Positions 1-9,422 of a stretch of DNA of 64,000 nucleotides are shown here, piece by piece; within the stretch, counting starts at the first letter, position 1; every line of letters begins with the position of its first letter. The notes under the pieces were generated by a model that ran no database searches, had not been told where the DNA came from, and saw nothing but the letters and a program-made list of their open reading frames with translations. The position numbers were made by a program, and so were the translations under genes. Source of the DNA: Synechococcus sp. RSCCF101 (lineage in GTDB: Bacteria; Cyanobacteriota; Cyanobacteriia; PCC-6307; Cyanobiaceae); assembly GCF_008807075.1 (NCBI RefSeq), contig NZ_CP035632.1, positions 2,480,001-2,544,000 of the forward strand. Direction: 5' to 3'.

Positions 1-788
1 TGCAGCAGGCGCTGCGCGCCATGGCCGAGGAGGCGGGCCGGGCCGAGCGCTACCGGGAGGGGCTGACGGTGGCGATCGTGGGCCGGCCCAACGTGGGCAA
101 GTCGAGCCTGCTCAATGCCCTGGCCCGCCAGGAGCGGGCGATCGTGACGGATCTGCCGGGCACCACACGCGATCTGGTGGAGAGCGAACTGGTGCTGGAG
201 GGCGTGCCCCTCACCCTGCTCGACACCGCCGGCATCCGTGCCACCAGCGATCCGGTGGAACGCCTGGGCATCGCCCGCAGCCATGCCGCCCTGGCCTCGG
301 CCGATGTGGTGGTGCTGCTCTACGACCTGCTGGCGGGCTGGACGCCCGAGGATCAGGCCCTGCTGCAGCAGCTGCCGGAGGGCGTGGTGCCCCTGGTGGT
401 GGGCAACAAGTGCGACGCGCTGGCTGCGACTGGGACGTCGCCTGCACTGTCTGAAGCTGCCGAAATTGGCCCAGTCCAGACGGATGTGCGGATCAGCGCC
501 CTCAGCGGTGCCGGGCGCGATGCCTTCGTGGCCGCTCTGCTGCAGCGCTGCGGTGCCGGTGATGGCGCGGGGCTGCAGATGGCCCTGAACCGCCGCCAGG
601 CGGATCTGGCCTCCAGGGCGGCCGCGGCCCTGGATGGGGCGCTGGAGGCCGCGGCTCAGCAGCTGGCCTGGGATTTCTGGACCATCGATCTGCGGGCCGC
701 CCTGGCGCTGCTGAGTGAGCTGACGGGGGACGATCTCAGTGAGGCCGTGCTGGAGCGGGTCTTCAGCCGCTTCTGCATCGGGAAGTGA
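1..788 (+). CDS. mnmE: tRNA modification GTPase MnmE, C-terminal part
   Basis: This is the 3' part of mnmE; the N-terminal folate-binding domain lies before the window and codons are in phase from base 3. With MnmG the enzyme modifies wobble uridine in tRNA. The G domain is visible: GRPNVGKS (G1), DTAG (G3) and NKCD (G4). The protein ends in FCIGK, whose cysteine motif is the family's C-terminal signature, so the 3' end is intact. The TGA overlaps the ATG of nadC (TGATG), suggesting translational coupling. Confidence 0.96.
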   Translation, partial: QQALRAMAEEAGRAERYREGLTVAIVGRPNVGKSSLLNALARQERAIVTDLPGTTRDLVESELVLEGVPLTLLDTAGIRATSDPVERLGIARSHAALASADVVVLLYDLLAGWTPEDQALLQQLPEGVVPLVVGNKCDALAATGTSPALSEAAEIGPVQTDVRISALSGAGRDAFVAALLQRCGAGDGAGLQMALNRRQADLASRAAAALDGALEAAAQQLAWDFWTIDLRAALALLSELTGDDLSEAVLERVFSRFCIGK

Positions 789-1744
789 TGGAAGCGGCGC
801 CATCACAATGCGACTCCAGTGTTTTTCGCCTGTCGCCCGTGGTGTCTCCTCAGCTGGCGATTACTCCCCGGCTGCGGCTGCAGCTGGCCGAGTGGCTGCA
901 GGAGGATCTGGGCCGCGGCGACCTCTCGGCGCCGGCGGTGCGTGGCCGGCAGGGGCAGGCCGAGTGGGTGGCCAAGGCGCCCGGAGTGTTCTGCGGCGGC
1001 GTGCTGCTGGACCCCCTGCTGCGGGAACTGCTGCCGGAGGCCGATGGGGCCTGGAGCGTGAAGCGGTTGGTGGCCGAGGGCGAGCCCGTGGCCGCGGGCC
1101 AGCGGCTGCTGGAGCTGAGCGGCCCGGCGGAGGCACTGGTGGCGGTGGAGCGCACGGCCCTGAATCTGGCCATGCGCCTCTCCGGCATCGCCACAGCCAC
1201 GGCGGCCCTGGTGGCGGAGCTGGAGGGAACGGGCGTGCGCCTGGCGGACACGCGCAAGACCACCCCGGGGTTGCGCGAGCTGGAGAAGTACGCCGTGCGC
1301 TGCGGCGGCGGCTGCAACCACCGCCTCGGTCTGGACGATGCCGCCATGCTCAAGGAGAACCACCTGGCCTGGGCCGGTGGTGTGGCCCAGGCGATCGCCG
1401 CCGTGCGGCAGGCCGCACCCTGGCCGGCTCGGGTGATCGTGGAAGCGGAAACGGCTGAGGAAGCCCGGGCTGCTGTGGCCGCAGGCGCCGACGGGGTGCT
1501 GCTGGATGAATTCAGCCCGGAGACGCTTCAGGGGCTGGTGCCGGAGCTGCGCCAGCGGGCTGGCTCACGGCCGGGTGGGGCACCGGTGGTGCTGGAGGCG
1601 TCAGGTGTGTCGCCCGAACAGCTGAAGGCCTACGGGGCCACGGGGATTGATCTGGTGTCGAGCAGCGCGCCCGTCACCCGGAGTCGCTGGCTGGATCTGA
1701 GCATGCGTTACACCGTTCGGGCGCTGCCCCAGGCTTCGGGGTGA
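788..1744 (+). CDS. nadC: Nicotinate-nucleotide pyrophosphorylase (carboxylating)
   Basis: NadC converts quinolinate and PRPP to nicotinate mononucleotide in de novo NAD synthesis. The substrate-binding block ADTRKTTPGLRELEKYAV and the following basic motif CGGGCNHRLGL are intact, as is the LKENH segment with the conserved lysine. About 318 aa, slightly longer than usual because of an N-terminal extension. The ATG at 788 overlaps the mnmE stop; a GTG one codon upstream (785) is the alternative. The C-terminal barrel segment GIDLVSSSAPVTRSRWLDLSM is typical of the family. Confidence 0.96.
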   Translation: MEAAPSQCDSSVFRLSPVVSPQLAITPRLRLQLAEWLQEDLGRGDLSAPAVRGRQGQAEWVAKAPGVFCGGVLLDPLLRELLPEADGAWSVKRLVAEGEPVAAGQRLLELSGPAEALVAVERTALNLAMRLSGIATATAALVAELEGTGVRLADTRKTTPGLRELEKYAVRCGGGCNHRLGLDDAAMLKENHLAWAGGVAQAIAAVRQAAPWPARVIVEAETAEEARAAVAAGADGVLLDEFSPETLQGLVPELRQRAGSRPGGAPVVLEASGVSPEQLKAYGATGIDLVSSSAPVTRSRWLDLSMRYTVRALPQASG

Positions 1745-2105
1745 GCCTCCGGTGGCACCGCCTCGGGTCTCCGGCTTGAAGACGACAACAGAGATGGAAC
1801 GCCCCAACTGCTTCTGCCTGTGGGTGTGCGACGGCTTTGTCAGGCATCTCGGTGTCGGTGGCGGCTGGAGTGGCTATCGCAACTTCTGCGTCGCATCCGA
1901 ACCCTGCACGATCGTGGGCGATGAAGATTGCTCATCCCGGGGTTATCGCACTGGGGGGTTCAAGGAGATCGACACCGGTGAGGCCAGCCGTTTCACGCTC
2001 CGCCTCACGGATTGAGGGCTGGCCCGGACCGGCGGGCTGGGGCTCCTCCGGTCCGCTTCGGGTGCCGGGGGATGATCGGGTGCGCACCATTCACCGACCC
2101 TCTGC
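1745..2105. other. Intergenic region before argS
   Basis: About 360 bases with no supportable gene. An 87-codon open frame on the plus strand (1752-2015) has no recognisable motif and reads like chance coding in GC-rich DNA. The only structure I see is an inverted repeat near the argS end, listed separately. Confidence 0.5.
2025..2055 (+). repeat. Inverted repeat in the argS leader
   Basis: Perfect 8-base arms, CGGACCGG at 2025-2032 and CCGGTCCG at 2048-2055, flank a 15-base loop and end 50 bases before the argS start. No T-run follows, so it is not a classical terminator. It could be an mRNA leader hairpin or the end of the nadC transcript. Confidence 0.4.
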
Positions 2106-3905
2106 ATGCTCTCGATCGCCCACGCTCTGGACCAGCAGCTCCGTGCGGCGATGGAGCGCGCTTTCCCTGAGGCGTGCGAGGCGGCTCGTCAGGCGGGAGC
2201 GCCCCTGAGTCCTCAGCTGGCTCCCGCCAGCAAGCCCGAGTTCGGAGATTTCCAGGCCAACGGTGCCCTGCCTCTGGCCCGGCCGCTCAAGCGGGCGCCG
2301 CGGCAGATCGCCACGGCGATCGTCGAGCAGCTGCAGGCGGACCCGGCGTTTCAGGCCTTGTGCGAGCCGCCCGAGATCGCCGGACCCGGCTTCATCAACC
2401 TCACGCTGCGTTCCACGACCCTGGCGGCTGAGGTGGCGCGCCGGCTGGCGGATCCACGCCTGGGTGTGGCCCCGGCGGAAGGGGCAGCGCCGGTGGTCCT
2501 CGACTTCTCCAGCCCCAACATCGCCAAGGAGATGCACGTGGGCCATCTGCGCTCCACGATCATCGGCGACTCGCTCGCCCGGGTGCTCGAATTCCGCGGC
2601 CATCCCGTCCGGCGGCTCAACCACGTGGGCGACTGGGGCACCCAGTTCGGCATGCTCATCACCCACCTCAAGCAGGTGGCGCCCGACGCGCTCACCACCG
2701 CCGATGCCGTGGATCTGGGCGATCTGGTGGTCTTTTACCGCCAGGCCAAGCAGCGCTTCGATGGCGATCCGGCCTTTCAGGAGGCCTCCCGCGAGGAGGT
2801 GGTGCGGCTCCAGAGCGGTGACGCCCTGAGCCTGAAGGCCTGGGGCCTGCTGTGTGAGCAGTCGCGGCGGGAGTTCCAGCGCCTCTACGACCGGCTCGAC
2901 ATCCGGCTGGAGGAACGGGGCGAGTCGTTCTACAACCCCCTTCTGGAGGCGGTGGTGGAGGACCTGCGGTCCACGGGCTTGCTGGTGGAAGACCAGGGGG
3001 CCCAGTGCGTGTTCCTGGAGGGCATCACCGGCAAGGACGGTCAGCCGCTGCCGCTGATCGTGCAGAAGAGCGATGGCGGTTACAACTACGCCACCACCGA
3101 TCTGGCAGCGATCCGCTATCGCTTCGCGGCGGCCCCTGAGGGGGATGGGGCCCGCCGCGTCATCTATGTGACCGATGCCGGCCAGGCCAGTCATTTCGCC
3201 GCCGTGTTCCAGGTGGCCCGCCGCGCCGGCTGGATTCCCGAGGGGGCCAGCGTGGAGCACGTGCCCTTCGGCCTGGTGCAGGGTGAGGACGGCAAGAAGC
3301 TCAAGACCCGCTCCGGCGACACGGTGCGCCTCAGGGACCTGCTCGATGAGGCGGTGGAGCGGGCCGAGGCGGACCTGCGCCGGCGCCTGCAGGAGGAGGA
3401 GCGGCAGGAGGAGGAGGCCTTCATCCGCCACGTGGCCACCACCGTGGGCCTGGCGGCGGTGAAATACGCCGACCTCAGCCAGAACCGCAACACCAACTAC
3501 CAGTTCTCCTTCGATCGGATGCTGGCCCTGCAGGGCAACACGGCGCCCTATCTGCTCTATGCCGTGGTGCGGATCGCCGGCATCGCCCGCCGGGGCGGTG
3601 ATCTGGGGGCGGACCCAGGCGCGGCTGTGCTGCGGTTCACGGAGCCTCAGGAATGGGCTCTGACGCGCCAGCTGCTGCAGATGGACGCGGTCATCGAGGA
3701 GGTTGAGCACGACTTGCTTCCAAATCGTCTCTGCGCCTTCCTGTTCGAACTGTGCCAGGTGTTCAATCGCTTCTACGACCAGGTGCCCGTGCTCAAGGCG
3801 GATGAACCGGCGCGGACCTCGCGACTGGCTCTCTGCCGGTTGACGGCCGACACGCTGCGACTCGGCCTGGGCCTGCTGGGCATCGCCACCCTGGAGCGGA
3901 TGTGA
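2106..3905 (+). CDS. argS: Arginyl-tRNA synthetase
   Basis: Class I aminoacyl-tRNA synthetase charging tRNA-Arg; 599 aa, a normal length. The class I HIGH signature is present as HVGH (residues 144-147) within [18 protein letters not shown], and GDWGTQFG follows. The second signature is the ArgS-typical form GKKLKTRSG near residue 396. The C-terminal DALR anticodon-binding domain runs from about residue 470. The ATG at 2106 is preceded by a long intergenic region, so this probably begins a transcription unit. Its TGA overlaps the GTG start of the next gene. Confidence 0.97.
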   Translation: MLSIAHALDQQLRAAMERAFPEACEAARQAGAPLSPQLAPASKPEFGDFQANGALPLARPLKRAPRQIATAIVEQLQADPAFQALCEPPEIAGPGFINLTLRSTTLAAEVARRLADPRLGVAPAEGAAPVVLDFSSPNIAKEMHVGHLRSTIIGDSLARVLEFRGHPVRRLNHVGDWGTQFGMLITHLKQVAPDALTTADAVDLGDLVVFYRQAKQRFDGDPAFQEASREEVVRLQSGDALSLKAWGLLCEQSRREFQRLYDRLDIRLEERGESFYNPLLEAVVEDLRSTGLLVEDQGAQCVFLEGITGKDGQPLPLIVQKSDGGYNYATTDLAAIRYRFAAAPEGDGARRVIYVTDAGQASHFAAVFQVARRAGWIPEGASVEHVPFGLVQGEDGKKLKTRSGDTVRLRDLLDEAVERAEADLRRRLQEEERQEEEAFIRHVATTVGLAAVKYADLSQNRNTNYQFSFDRMLALQGNTAPYLLYAVVRIAGIARRGGDLGADPGAAVLRFTEPQEWALTRQLLQMDAVIEEVEHDLLPNRLCAFLFELCQVFNRFYDQVPVLKADEPARTSRLALCRLTADTLRLGLGLLGIATLERM

Positions 3906-5533
3906 GCAGCCACCGGGATCCGAGCCCAATCAATGGCCGCTTGGCAAAGGGCGTTCCTGCTCGGCGCTGCCTGCCCTGGTTGCCCCTGGTTCTCACAGCG
4001 GTGGCGATTGCCGTTCTCGCCAGCGAACCCTGGATCGTCGATCACTACCGAAAGGGGCACTTCAACTGGGTTTCAGTCCACTCGCTGGCCATCGCCCGTC
4101 ACAGCCTGCCCGCTTTCGGTGGGGTGGGCTACTCCTGCGAATGGATCAGGCCATCCGGTTCCCACTTCGACTACTTCAACCGCTACCCCATCGGCTTTGC
4201 CCTGTTGAGCCGCTGGCTGCTCTCTCCCTGGGAGACGGATCCAGCGGCCTATCTCTACGCCGCCAGGCAGTGGATGAACGCTCTGTTTCTTTTCACCCTG
4301 GCCGCGCTGTACAGCCTTCTGCGTCAGCTCGGTGGCAGCCGGACCATGGCGGTGGTTGCCGTGCTTGGCAGTGCCTGTGCCCCCGCGGCGCTGCACTACA
4401 AGTCGATGTTTCATTTCGATCAGCCGGCACTTCTGGCCTACGTGTTGGTGATCCTGGCCGCCATCGCTGTGTTCACAACGCCGCGTCGCCCGGCCTGGCC
4501 CTACCTCGGTGCATTGGGTGTCGGTGTGCTCGTGGGCCGATCGGCGATCCTGCTCTGCTTCTCCCTGGCTCTGGCCGTCGTTCTCTCGTGGCGCTCACGG
4601 CGTGAGCCGCACGCCGGTGGCGGCACTGGGGCTCGCGCAGCATGGTCCGGCGTCGGCCTGGCTGTGTCCCTGCTGGCGATCGCCACCTCGTACAACGTGA
4701 TCCAGGAGGCTCGCGCCAACGGCACCTCCTGGATCCGCACGTCGATTGTTGAGTCCTCCCAGCGGCGGCTGGGCTTCACGGGCCGGGGGTTCTCGGAGGA
4801 GCATCTCCAGCGCAGCGCCTGGACTGGTGGTGCGATTCCGGAAATGCTGGAGAACCTGCGCGACTGGATCAGCCCGGTCCTTCCTGTCGTGCTTCTCCTG
4901 CTTCTGCTCCTGGTTCTGCTTCAGCTGCTCTCAGGGCGTGCTCCCTGGCGCAGCCTGTTGGAGGGCCGTGCACCACGCCTGGCCTGCGGGGCTCGCTCCC
5001 GCCGCGCCCTGGCCGTCCCGGTTGTCGGCCTCGCCTCGTTGCTCTGGCTGGTGTTGATGAAGAACCTGGTTGTCTTTCATGACTACGCCCTCATGATGCT
5101 GTTGCCCCTGCTGAGCGTGATCCTCATGGGGCTTGGGGAACGTCTGGAGCTTCTCGCCGTGCAGCTGGTCCCCCGATTGGGCAGAGCTGTGGCGCCGACC
5201 ATGGTCCTGGCGGTGTTGGGCGTGATGCTGGTCCAGGCCGTGGCGGTGTCGCAGTCCCGCTTGCATCCCTCCGCGGAACGACAGGAGCGGCTGGATCTCT
5301 TCTTCAGCCAGCTTCAGGCCTTCCGCCTTGTGAGTGATCCCAGGACTCCTGTTCGTCATGAGCAGGATTGGTTGCCCGGATCTCCCTATGCCCAGTGCCT
5401 GCTTCTGGATCAGCCATTGTGGACAGAGTCCTCGACCGAGACCGCCGATGGCCTCGCAGCTCAGGAGCCTGAGCTGCTGTCGCCGCCCCGCCTGCCCCCC
5501 TGCGCCGCTGATGCGCTCTCCGATCTCCCCTGA
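3902..5533 (+). CDS. Polytopic membrane protein, possible GT-C-type glycosyltransferase
   Basis: 543 aa with an N-terminal hydrophobic segment (about residues 24-42) and roughly ten membrane segments in all. The first loop is long and holds [20 protein letters not shown] and later aromatic and acidic residues, a layout seen in GT-C enzymes that use polyprenyl-phosphate sugars, but I see no decisive catalytic motif. The GTG start at 3902 overlaps the argS stop, and the C-terminal 23 bases overlap the next gene, so it sits inside a compact operon. A mannosyltransferase-like role is inference only. Confidence 0.7.
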   Translation: MSSHRDPSPINGRLAKGVPARRCLPWLPLVLTAVAIAVLASEPWIVDHYRKGHFNWVSVHSLAIARHSLPAFGGVGYSCEWIRPSGSHFDYFNRYPIGFALLSRWLLSPWETDPAAYLYAARQWMNALFLFTLAALYSLLRQLGGSRTMAVVAVLGSACAPAALHYKSMFHFDQPALLAYVLVILAAIAVFTTPRRPAWPYLGALGVGVLVGRSAILLCFSLALAVVLSWRSRREPHAGGGTGARAAWSGVGLAVSLLAIATSYNVIQEARANGTSWIRTSIVESSQRRLGFTGRGFSEEHLQRSAWTGGAIPEMLENLRDWISPVLPVVLLLLLLLVLLQLLSGRAPWRSLLEGRAPRLACGARSRRALAVPVVGLASLLWLVLMKNLVVFHDYALMMLLPLLSVILMGLGERLELLAVQLVPRLGRAVAPTMVLAVLGVMLVQAVAVSQSRLHPSAERQERLDLFFSQLQAFRLVSDPRTPVRHEQDWLPGSPYAQCLLLDQPLWTESSTETADGLAAQEPELLSPPRLPPCAADALSDLP

Positions 5534-6632
5534 GCCTGTCCCCCCTTCCGCACGGGCCGAGGTGGAGGACCTCCAGGCCTACAGCGCGCCACTGGAGGGG
5601 CGACGGGGGATGTTGCGGCTCGATTTCAACGAGAACACGGTCGGGCCCAGCCCCAAGGTGGTGGAGGCCATCCGCGCCATCCCACTCGAGCACTACGCGG
5701 TCTATCCGGAATACGACGCTCTGATGGACGCGCTCCTCCCGGCACTGCAGGGGGATCTCGGTCCGGGTCGCCTCGAACGTTCCAACCTCGGCCTCTTCAA
5801 CGGTGCCGATGCCGCCATTCATGCGGTCTGTCAGGCCTATGGCGGACCAGGCGATCGCTTGCTGATCACGGCGCCGAGCTTCGGTTACTACACACCGTGC
5901 GCCCGCATGCAGGGGATGACGGTGGTGGCGATCCCCCATCGGATGCCAGGGCTGGTGTTTCCCCGGCAGGCCTTTGAAGAGGCCCTGCCCGAGGCTCGTA
6001 TTGCGATGCTCTGCAATCCAAACAATCCAACGGGTACCCGTCTGGCCCCTGAGCTGGTCTGGGCGCTGGCCCAGCGATCACCCCACACCCTTCTGGTGGT
6101 CGATGAGCTCTACGAGGCGTTCACCGGGGACAGCGTGTTGCCGCTGGTGCTCTCCCGGCGTGAAGGGTTCTCCGCATGCCCGAATCTTGTGGTGCTGCGC
6201 TCCTTCTCCAAGACGGCAGGACTGGCCGGATTGCGTCTGGGCCATGCCCTGGGGCATGCCTCGGTGATTGATCGGCTGGAGAGAGTCACCGGCCCCTACG
6301 ACGTGAACGCCTTCGCGGTGCAGGCCGCCCTGGCGGTGCTGCGCGATCCGGGGTTCATCGAGGCCTATGTGGACCAGGTGCACCGGGCCCGCACCTGGCT
6401 GCTGGAGCAGCTCGGGGCTGCCGGTGTGCGGCACCATGCAGCTGGCGGCAACTACCTGCTGCTCTGGCCGCAGCAGCCGGCCGACCGGGTGGAGGCCCGG
6501 CTGCGGCAGCAGGGCGTTCTGGTGCGGTCCATGGCCGGCAAGACCCTGATCGATGGCTCCCTGCGGGTGAGCATCGGCACGCCCGAACAGATGGCGCGCT
6601 TCTGGCAGGCCTACCGGGAGGCCGATCGCTGA
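5511..6632 (+). CDS. hisC: Histidinol-phosphate aminotransferase family (HisC-like), class I/II PLP enzyme
   Basis: 373 aa fold-type I aminotransferase. It has LDFNENTVGPSP near the N terminus, the CNPNNPTGT block, DELYEAF, and SFSKTAGLAGLRLG with the probable PLP lysine at residue 234. These suit HisC, which turns imidazole-acetol phosphate into histidinol phosphate. CobC-type threonine-phosphate decarboxylases share the motifs, so specificity is not certain. The ATG at 5511 lies inside the 3' end of the preceding membrane protein gene. Longer in-frame starts back to 5334 would overlap that gene far more and encode cysteine- and proline-rich sequence, so I reject them. Confidence 0.85.
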   Translation: MRSPISPEPVPPSARAEVEDLQAYSAPLEGRRGMLRLDFNENTVGPSPKVVEAIRAIPLEHYAVYPEYDALMDALLPALQGDLGPGRLERSNLGLFNGADAAIHAVCQAYGGPGDRLLITAPSFGYYTPCARMQGMTVVAIPHRMPGLVFPRQAFEEALPEARIAMLCNPNNPTGTRLAPELVWALAQRSPHTLLVVDELYEAFTGDSVLPLVLSRREGFSACPNLVVLRSFSKTAGLAGLRLGHALGHASVIDRLERVTGPYDVNAFAVQAALAVLRDPGFIEAYVDQVHRARTWLLEQLGAAGVRHHAAGGNYLLLWPQQPADRVEARLRQQGVLVRSMAGKTLIDGSLRVSIGTPEQMARFWQAYREADR

Positions 6633-6654
6633 ACCGAGGCCAGCGGCGCCGCCC

Positions 6655-7419
6655 TCAGCGCATCACCTCGATCACGGTTCCCTCGGGCAGGGTTCCGGGC
6701 AGCCGCAGGCTGCGGCCCGGCCGCTGAATCGTTGTGCCGGCCATGGCATCGAGGAAGGGCTGGACGCCCTCCTGATCGCACTGCGCGGGCGTGGTGCCGC
6801 TCACGTACTGCACCGGGATCACCCGCCTCGGTTCGAGGCTGCGCACCACCTCGGCCGCTTCGGAGCCGTTGTACACCTTGGCGCCGCCGCCCACGCCGAT
6901 GATCAGCACATCGGGTCGGCCCAGCAGCACCTGGTCCTCGGGCTTCAGCGCCGCGGCGGTCCCGCCCAGATGGGCGAAGGTGAGGCCACCCTGCCGCCAG
7001 CGCCAGATGGTGGCCTGCCCGAAGCGTCGGCCGCCGATCCGGTCGTGGGGCGTCGCGGTGCCCTCGATCTCCAGGCCGGCCACCCGGTAGGAACCCGGGG
7101 CCACCAGCATGCGGCCGCTTGCCACCGGTGCACCCTCATCGAGCAGGCGGCTGCTGGCCAGGATCACATCGGCGCTGATGCGCGGCTCGGCCAGGCCGGC
7201 GGCACAACCCACCGCCTTGAAGGGATTGATCAGCACCGTCGCGCCGCCGCCCCGGATCGCCAGAGCGCTGTGGCCGTAGCTGGTGATGGTCACACCGCTG
7301 CCGGCCAGCGCAGCCGGAGTCGCCGACAGCCCCATGGCCAGACCCAGGCCACTCGCCACTCCGAGCGTGGTCGCCAGGGCCGGAACCCTCCGGCGGAGGC
7401 GGGTCGCTGGACTGGGCAT
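6655..7419 (-). CDS. Secreted metallo-beta-lactamase-fold-like protein, UlaG/UPF0173-related
   Basis: 254 aa with a twin-arginine-containing N terminus (RLRRRVPALATTLG) and a hydrophobic signal segment ending around ALAGSG. The body starts with VTITSYGHSALAIRG and has TPHDR, FAHLGGTAAAL and a C-terminal VIPVQYVSG, the order seen in UPF0173/UlaG-type hydrolases. The canonical HxHxDH zinc motif is not present: only isolated histidines (TPHDR, AHLGG) remain. It may therefore bind metal differently or be non-catalytic. It is convergent with hisC. Confidence 0.65.
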   Translation of the reverse strand: MPSPATRLRRRVPALATTLGVASGLGLAMGLSATPAALAGSGVTITSYGHSALAIRGGGATVLINPFKAVGCAAGLAEPRISADVILASSRLLDEGAPVASGRMLVAPGSYRVAGLEIEGTATPHDRIGGRRFGQATIWRWRQGGLTFAHLGGTAAALKPEDQVLLGRPDVLIIGVGGGAKVYNGSEAAEVVRSLEPRRVIPVQYVSGTTPAQCDQEGVQPFLDAMAGTTIQRPGRSLRLPGTLPEGTVIEVMR

Positions 7420-7477
7420 GGGGAGGGTTCGTGCAGAGCCGCGGCGGACGCTGCGCCGGCCGCGTGTGGGCGCGAAC

Positions 7478-8086
7478 CTAGCAGCGCTGGGCGAGGGCTT
7501 CCGCCTCCGTCAGAAAGTTGGCCAGCAGGGCGTGGCCGCTCTCGGTGAGCACGCTTTCCGGGTGGAACTGCACGCCCTGAAGGTGTGGGTGCTCGCGGTG
7601 GCGCAACCCCATGATCGTGCCGTCCTCCAGCCAGGCGGTCACCTCGAGGGCGTCCGGCAGGCTCTCCCGCTCGGCGATCAGGCTGTGATAGCGGGTGGCG
7701 ATCAGGGGGTCGGGCAACCCGGCGAACACGCCCTGGCCGTTGTGGTGCACCGGCGAGGTCTTGCCGTGCATCAGCTCAGCCGCCCGCACGATTCGGCCGC
7801 CGCAGGCCTGGGCCAGGCACTGGTGCCCGAGGCACACCCCGAAGGTGGGCACCCGGGGGGAGAGCTGCCGGATCACCTCCAGGCAGACGCCGGCCTGATC
7901 CGGATCGCCGGGGCCGGGCGAGATCAGGATCGCGGCCGGATCGAGCGCCCGGATCTGCTCCAGCTCGAGCGCATCGTTGCGCTCCACCCGCAGCTCCCGG
8001 GCGATCGGGAAGCGCTCGGCCAGCTCGCCGAGGTACTGCACCAGGTTGAAGGTGAAGCTGTCGTAGTTGTCGAGAACAAGAAGCAT
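7478..8086 (-). CDS. pabA: Anthranilate/aminodeoxychorismate synthase glutamine amidotransferase subunit
   Basis: Class I glutamine amidotransferase subunit that supplies ammonia to TrpE or PabB. 202 aa starts [19 protein letters not shown], the classic TrpG/PabA opening. The nucleophile elbow GVCLGHQ puts the catalytic cysteine at residue 85, and QFHPES supplies the His/Glu of the triad. Many cyanobacteria have one amphibolic subunit for tryptophan and folate, so pabA versus trpG cannot be decided here. It heads a minus-strand run with dgkA and ybeY upstream. Confidence 0.92.
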   Translation of the reverse strand: MLLVLDNYDSFTFNLVQYLGELAERFPIARELRVERNDALELEQIRALDPAAILISPGPGDPDQAGVCLEVIRQLSPRVPTFGVCLGHQCLAQACGGRIVRAAELMHGKTSPVHHNGQGVFAGLPDPLIATRYHSLIAERESLPDALEVTAWLEDGTIMGLRHREHPHLQGVQFHPESVLTESGHALLANFLTEAEALAQRC

Positions 8087-8122
8087 GGGGTGCAGCGAGG
8101 CTCCGCTGGGAGGGCGCCGCTT

Positions 8123-8602
8123 TCAGCTTCCCAGACGCAGCATCAGCGGCGGCACCAGCAGCAGCAGAGCCACCAGGAGGGAGGCGATGGCGGCCACCAG
8201 CACCGCGGCCGCGGCGCAGTCCTTGGCGATGCGGGCCAGGGGATGGAAGCGGCGGCCGATGGCCAGATCCACCACCGCCTCCACGGCCGTGTTGAGCAGC
8301 TCCAGCACCAGCACCGCGGCCACGGTGAGTGCCAGCACGGCCATCTGATCGGCGCTCACCCGCAGCCAGAGCCCGAGGCTGAAGGTGAGGAGACCGGTGA
8401 GCACATGGATGCGGAAGTTCCGCTGGCTCACGAAGCCGTAGACCAGGCCCTGGGCGGCGTAGCGAAACGAGGAGGGCAGGTCTCCGGCCACCCGCCAGGC
8501 ACCGGGGTGGCGGCGGCGCGGGCTCTTCGGCCGCTCCTTCACCGGCGCGGGGGCCGGCATGGCGTCGGCGGAATCGGTCGGACGGAGAGCGCTCATCGAC
8601 AT
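8123..8602 (-). CDS. dgkA: Diacylglycerol kinase (DgkA type), membrane
   Basis: 159 aa integral-membrane kinase of the DgkA family, which phosphorylates diacylglycerol or undecaprenol. It has FRYAAQGLVYGFVSQRNFRIH, then a long hydrophobic segment and the signature ELLNTAVEAVVDL, followed by AKDCAAAAVLVAAI. The N-terminal 45 residues are proline- and basic-rich. I take the ATG at 8602; an ATG two codons later (8596) is equally possible. An in-frame extension to 8674 would run into ybeY and I do not favour it. Confidence 0.88.
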   Translation of the reverse strand: MSMSALRPTDSADAMPAPAPVKERPKSPRRRHPGAWRVAGDLPSSFRYAAQGLVYGFVSQRNFRIHVLTGLLTFSLGLWLRVSADQMAVLALTVAAVLVLELLNTAVEAVVDLAIGRRFHPLARIAKDCAAAAVLVAAIASLLVALLLLVPPLMLRLGS

Positions 8603-8660
8603 CGGCACACGCCCGCTGTGGAGTGGCGATCCGCACCATACCCCTGGTGTCCAGGCGGCA

Positions 8661-9191
8661 TCAGGGGGGAGCACTCAGCAGTTCATCCTGCAGCGCCAAC
8701 ATGGCCTCCAGGCTGGCGTCATCCGGGTGATCCCAGCCCAGCAGATGCAGCAGACCATGGCTGGCCAGCCAGCGCAGCTCGTGCGCCAGGCCATGGCCGG
8801 CGTCGCCGGCCTGGCGCTGGGCCGTGGGCACCGAGATCACAATGTCGCCCAGCTCCAGAGGAGACCCGGCCGGACCGGACCAGTCGGACGGACCGCTGTC
8901 CTGGGCCGGAAACGAGAGCACATCGGTGGGGCCTTCTCGCTGGCGCCAGGCGTGGTTCAGCTCGGCGATGCCCGCGTCGTCGACCAGGTGCAGGCCGAGG
9001 CTGTAGCCCCCGGCGCGCAGCGGCGCGGGCAGGCGGCCCTGCAGGGCCTCGAGCCAGTGGCTCAGCAGCTCCATCCAGGCCTGCTCCGAGCGCAGCGCCG
9101 GATCGGGGCCGGCCGGACCGTTCTCCGGCGTCTCCGGCGCCTCGGCCAGGGGCCCGGCGACGAAGGCCAGATCCAGCTCAATGGGCGGCAT
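8661..9191 (-). CDS. ybeY: Endoribonuclease YbeY, 16S rRNA maturation factor
   Basis: 176 aa metalloprotein of the UPF0054/YbeY family, needed for 3'-end maturation of 16S rRNA and ribosome quality control. The zinc signature HGLLHLLGWDH is intact (histidines about 145, 149 and 155). Upstream are the family segments ELNHAWRQREGPTDVLSFPA and LGDIVIS. It is slightly longer than the usual 150-160 aa because of a Pro/Gly/Ser-rich insertion (QDSGPSDWSGPAG). It lies between the DUF3285 gene and dgkA on the same strand. Confidence 0.95.
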   Translation of the reverse strand: MPPIELDLAFVAGPLAEAPETPENGPAGPDPALRSEQAWMELLSHWLEALQGRLPAPLRAGGYSLGLHLVDDAGIAELNHAWRQREGPTDVLSFPAQDSGPSDWSGPAGSPLELGDIVISVPTAQRQAGDAGHGLAHELRWLASHGLLHLLGWDHPDDASLEAMLALQDELLSAPP

Positions 9192-9200
9192 CGGAGCGGC

Positions 9201-9422
9201 TCACTGCGGCAGGGAGGGCCGGCCGATCCAGGCCACCAGCAGGATGAAGCCGATGAAGCCGGCGGCGGTCAGGCCGAAGTGCAGCAGGCTCTGGCGGCCC
9301 TTGCGCACCATGTTGCGCATGGCGAGCTTGGTGAAGCTGGGCGGGGGGGCGACCTCCGTCTCGGCGACAGGGGTGCCGGCGGATTCCTGAGGCGGCAAAG
9401 GGCGAGCGTCAGCTGCCGCCAT
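9201..9422 (-). CDS. Small DUF3285-type membrane protein
   Basis: 73 aa with one C-terminal membrane segment ([22 protein letters not shown]) preceded by [20 protein letters not shown], which matches the conserved core I know from the cyanobacterial DUF3285 family. The function is unknown. The ATG at 9422 lies 14 bases inside the 3' end of prfB, so the two are probably translated from one message. A longer frame starting at 9482 would lie within prfB and adds a cysteine/proline-rich segment. Confidence 0.8.
   Translation of the reverse strand: MAAADARPLPPQESAGTPVAETEVAPPPSFTKLAMRNMVRKGRQSLLHFGLTAAGFIGFILLVAWIGRPSLPQ

Noticed and set aside
1752-2015. 87-codon open frame between nadC and argS
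   Set aside because: No motif, mixed composition and no ribosome site; more likely non-coding.
2091-3929. 612-codon open frame antisense to argS
   Set aside because: His/Gln/Gly-rich composition typical of the reverse strand of GC-rich genes; argS motifs are decisive on the plus strand.
5334-5510. N-terminal extension of the hisC-like gene
   Set aside because: Cys/Pro-rich residues and deep overlap with the preceding membrane protein gene.
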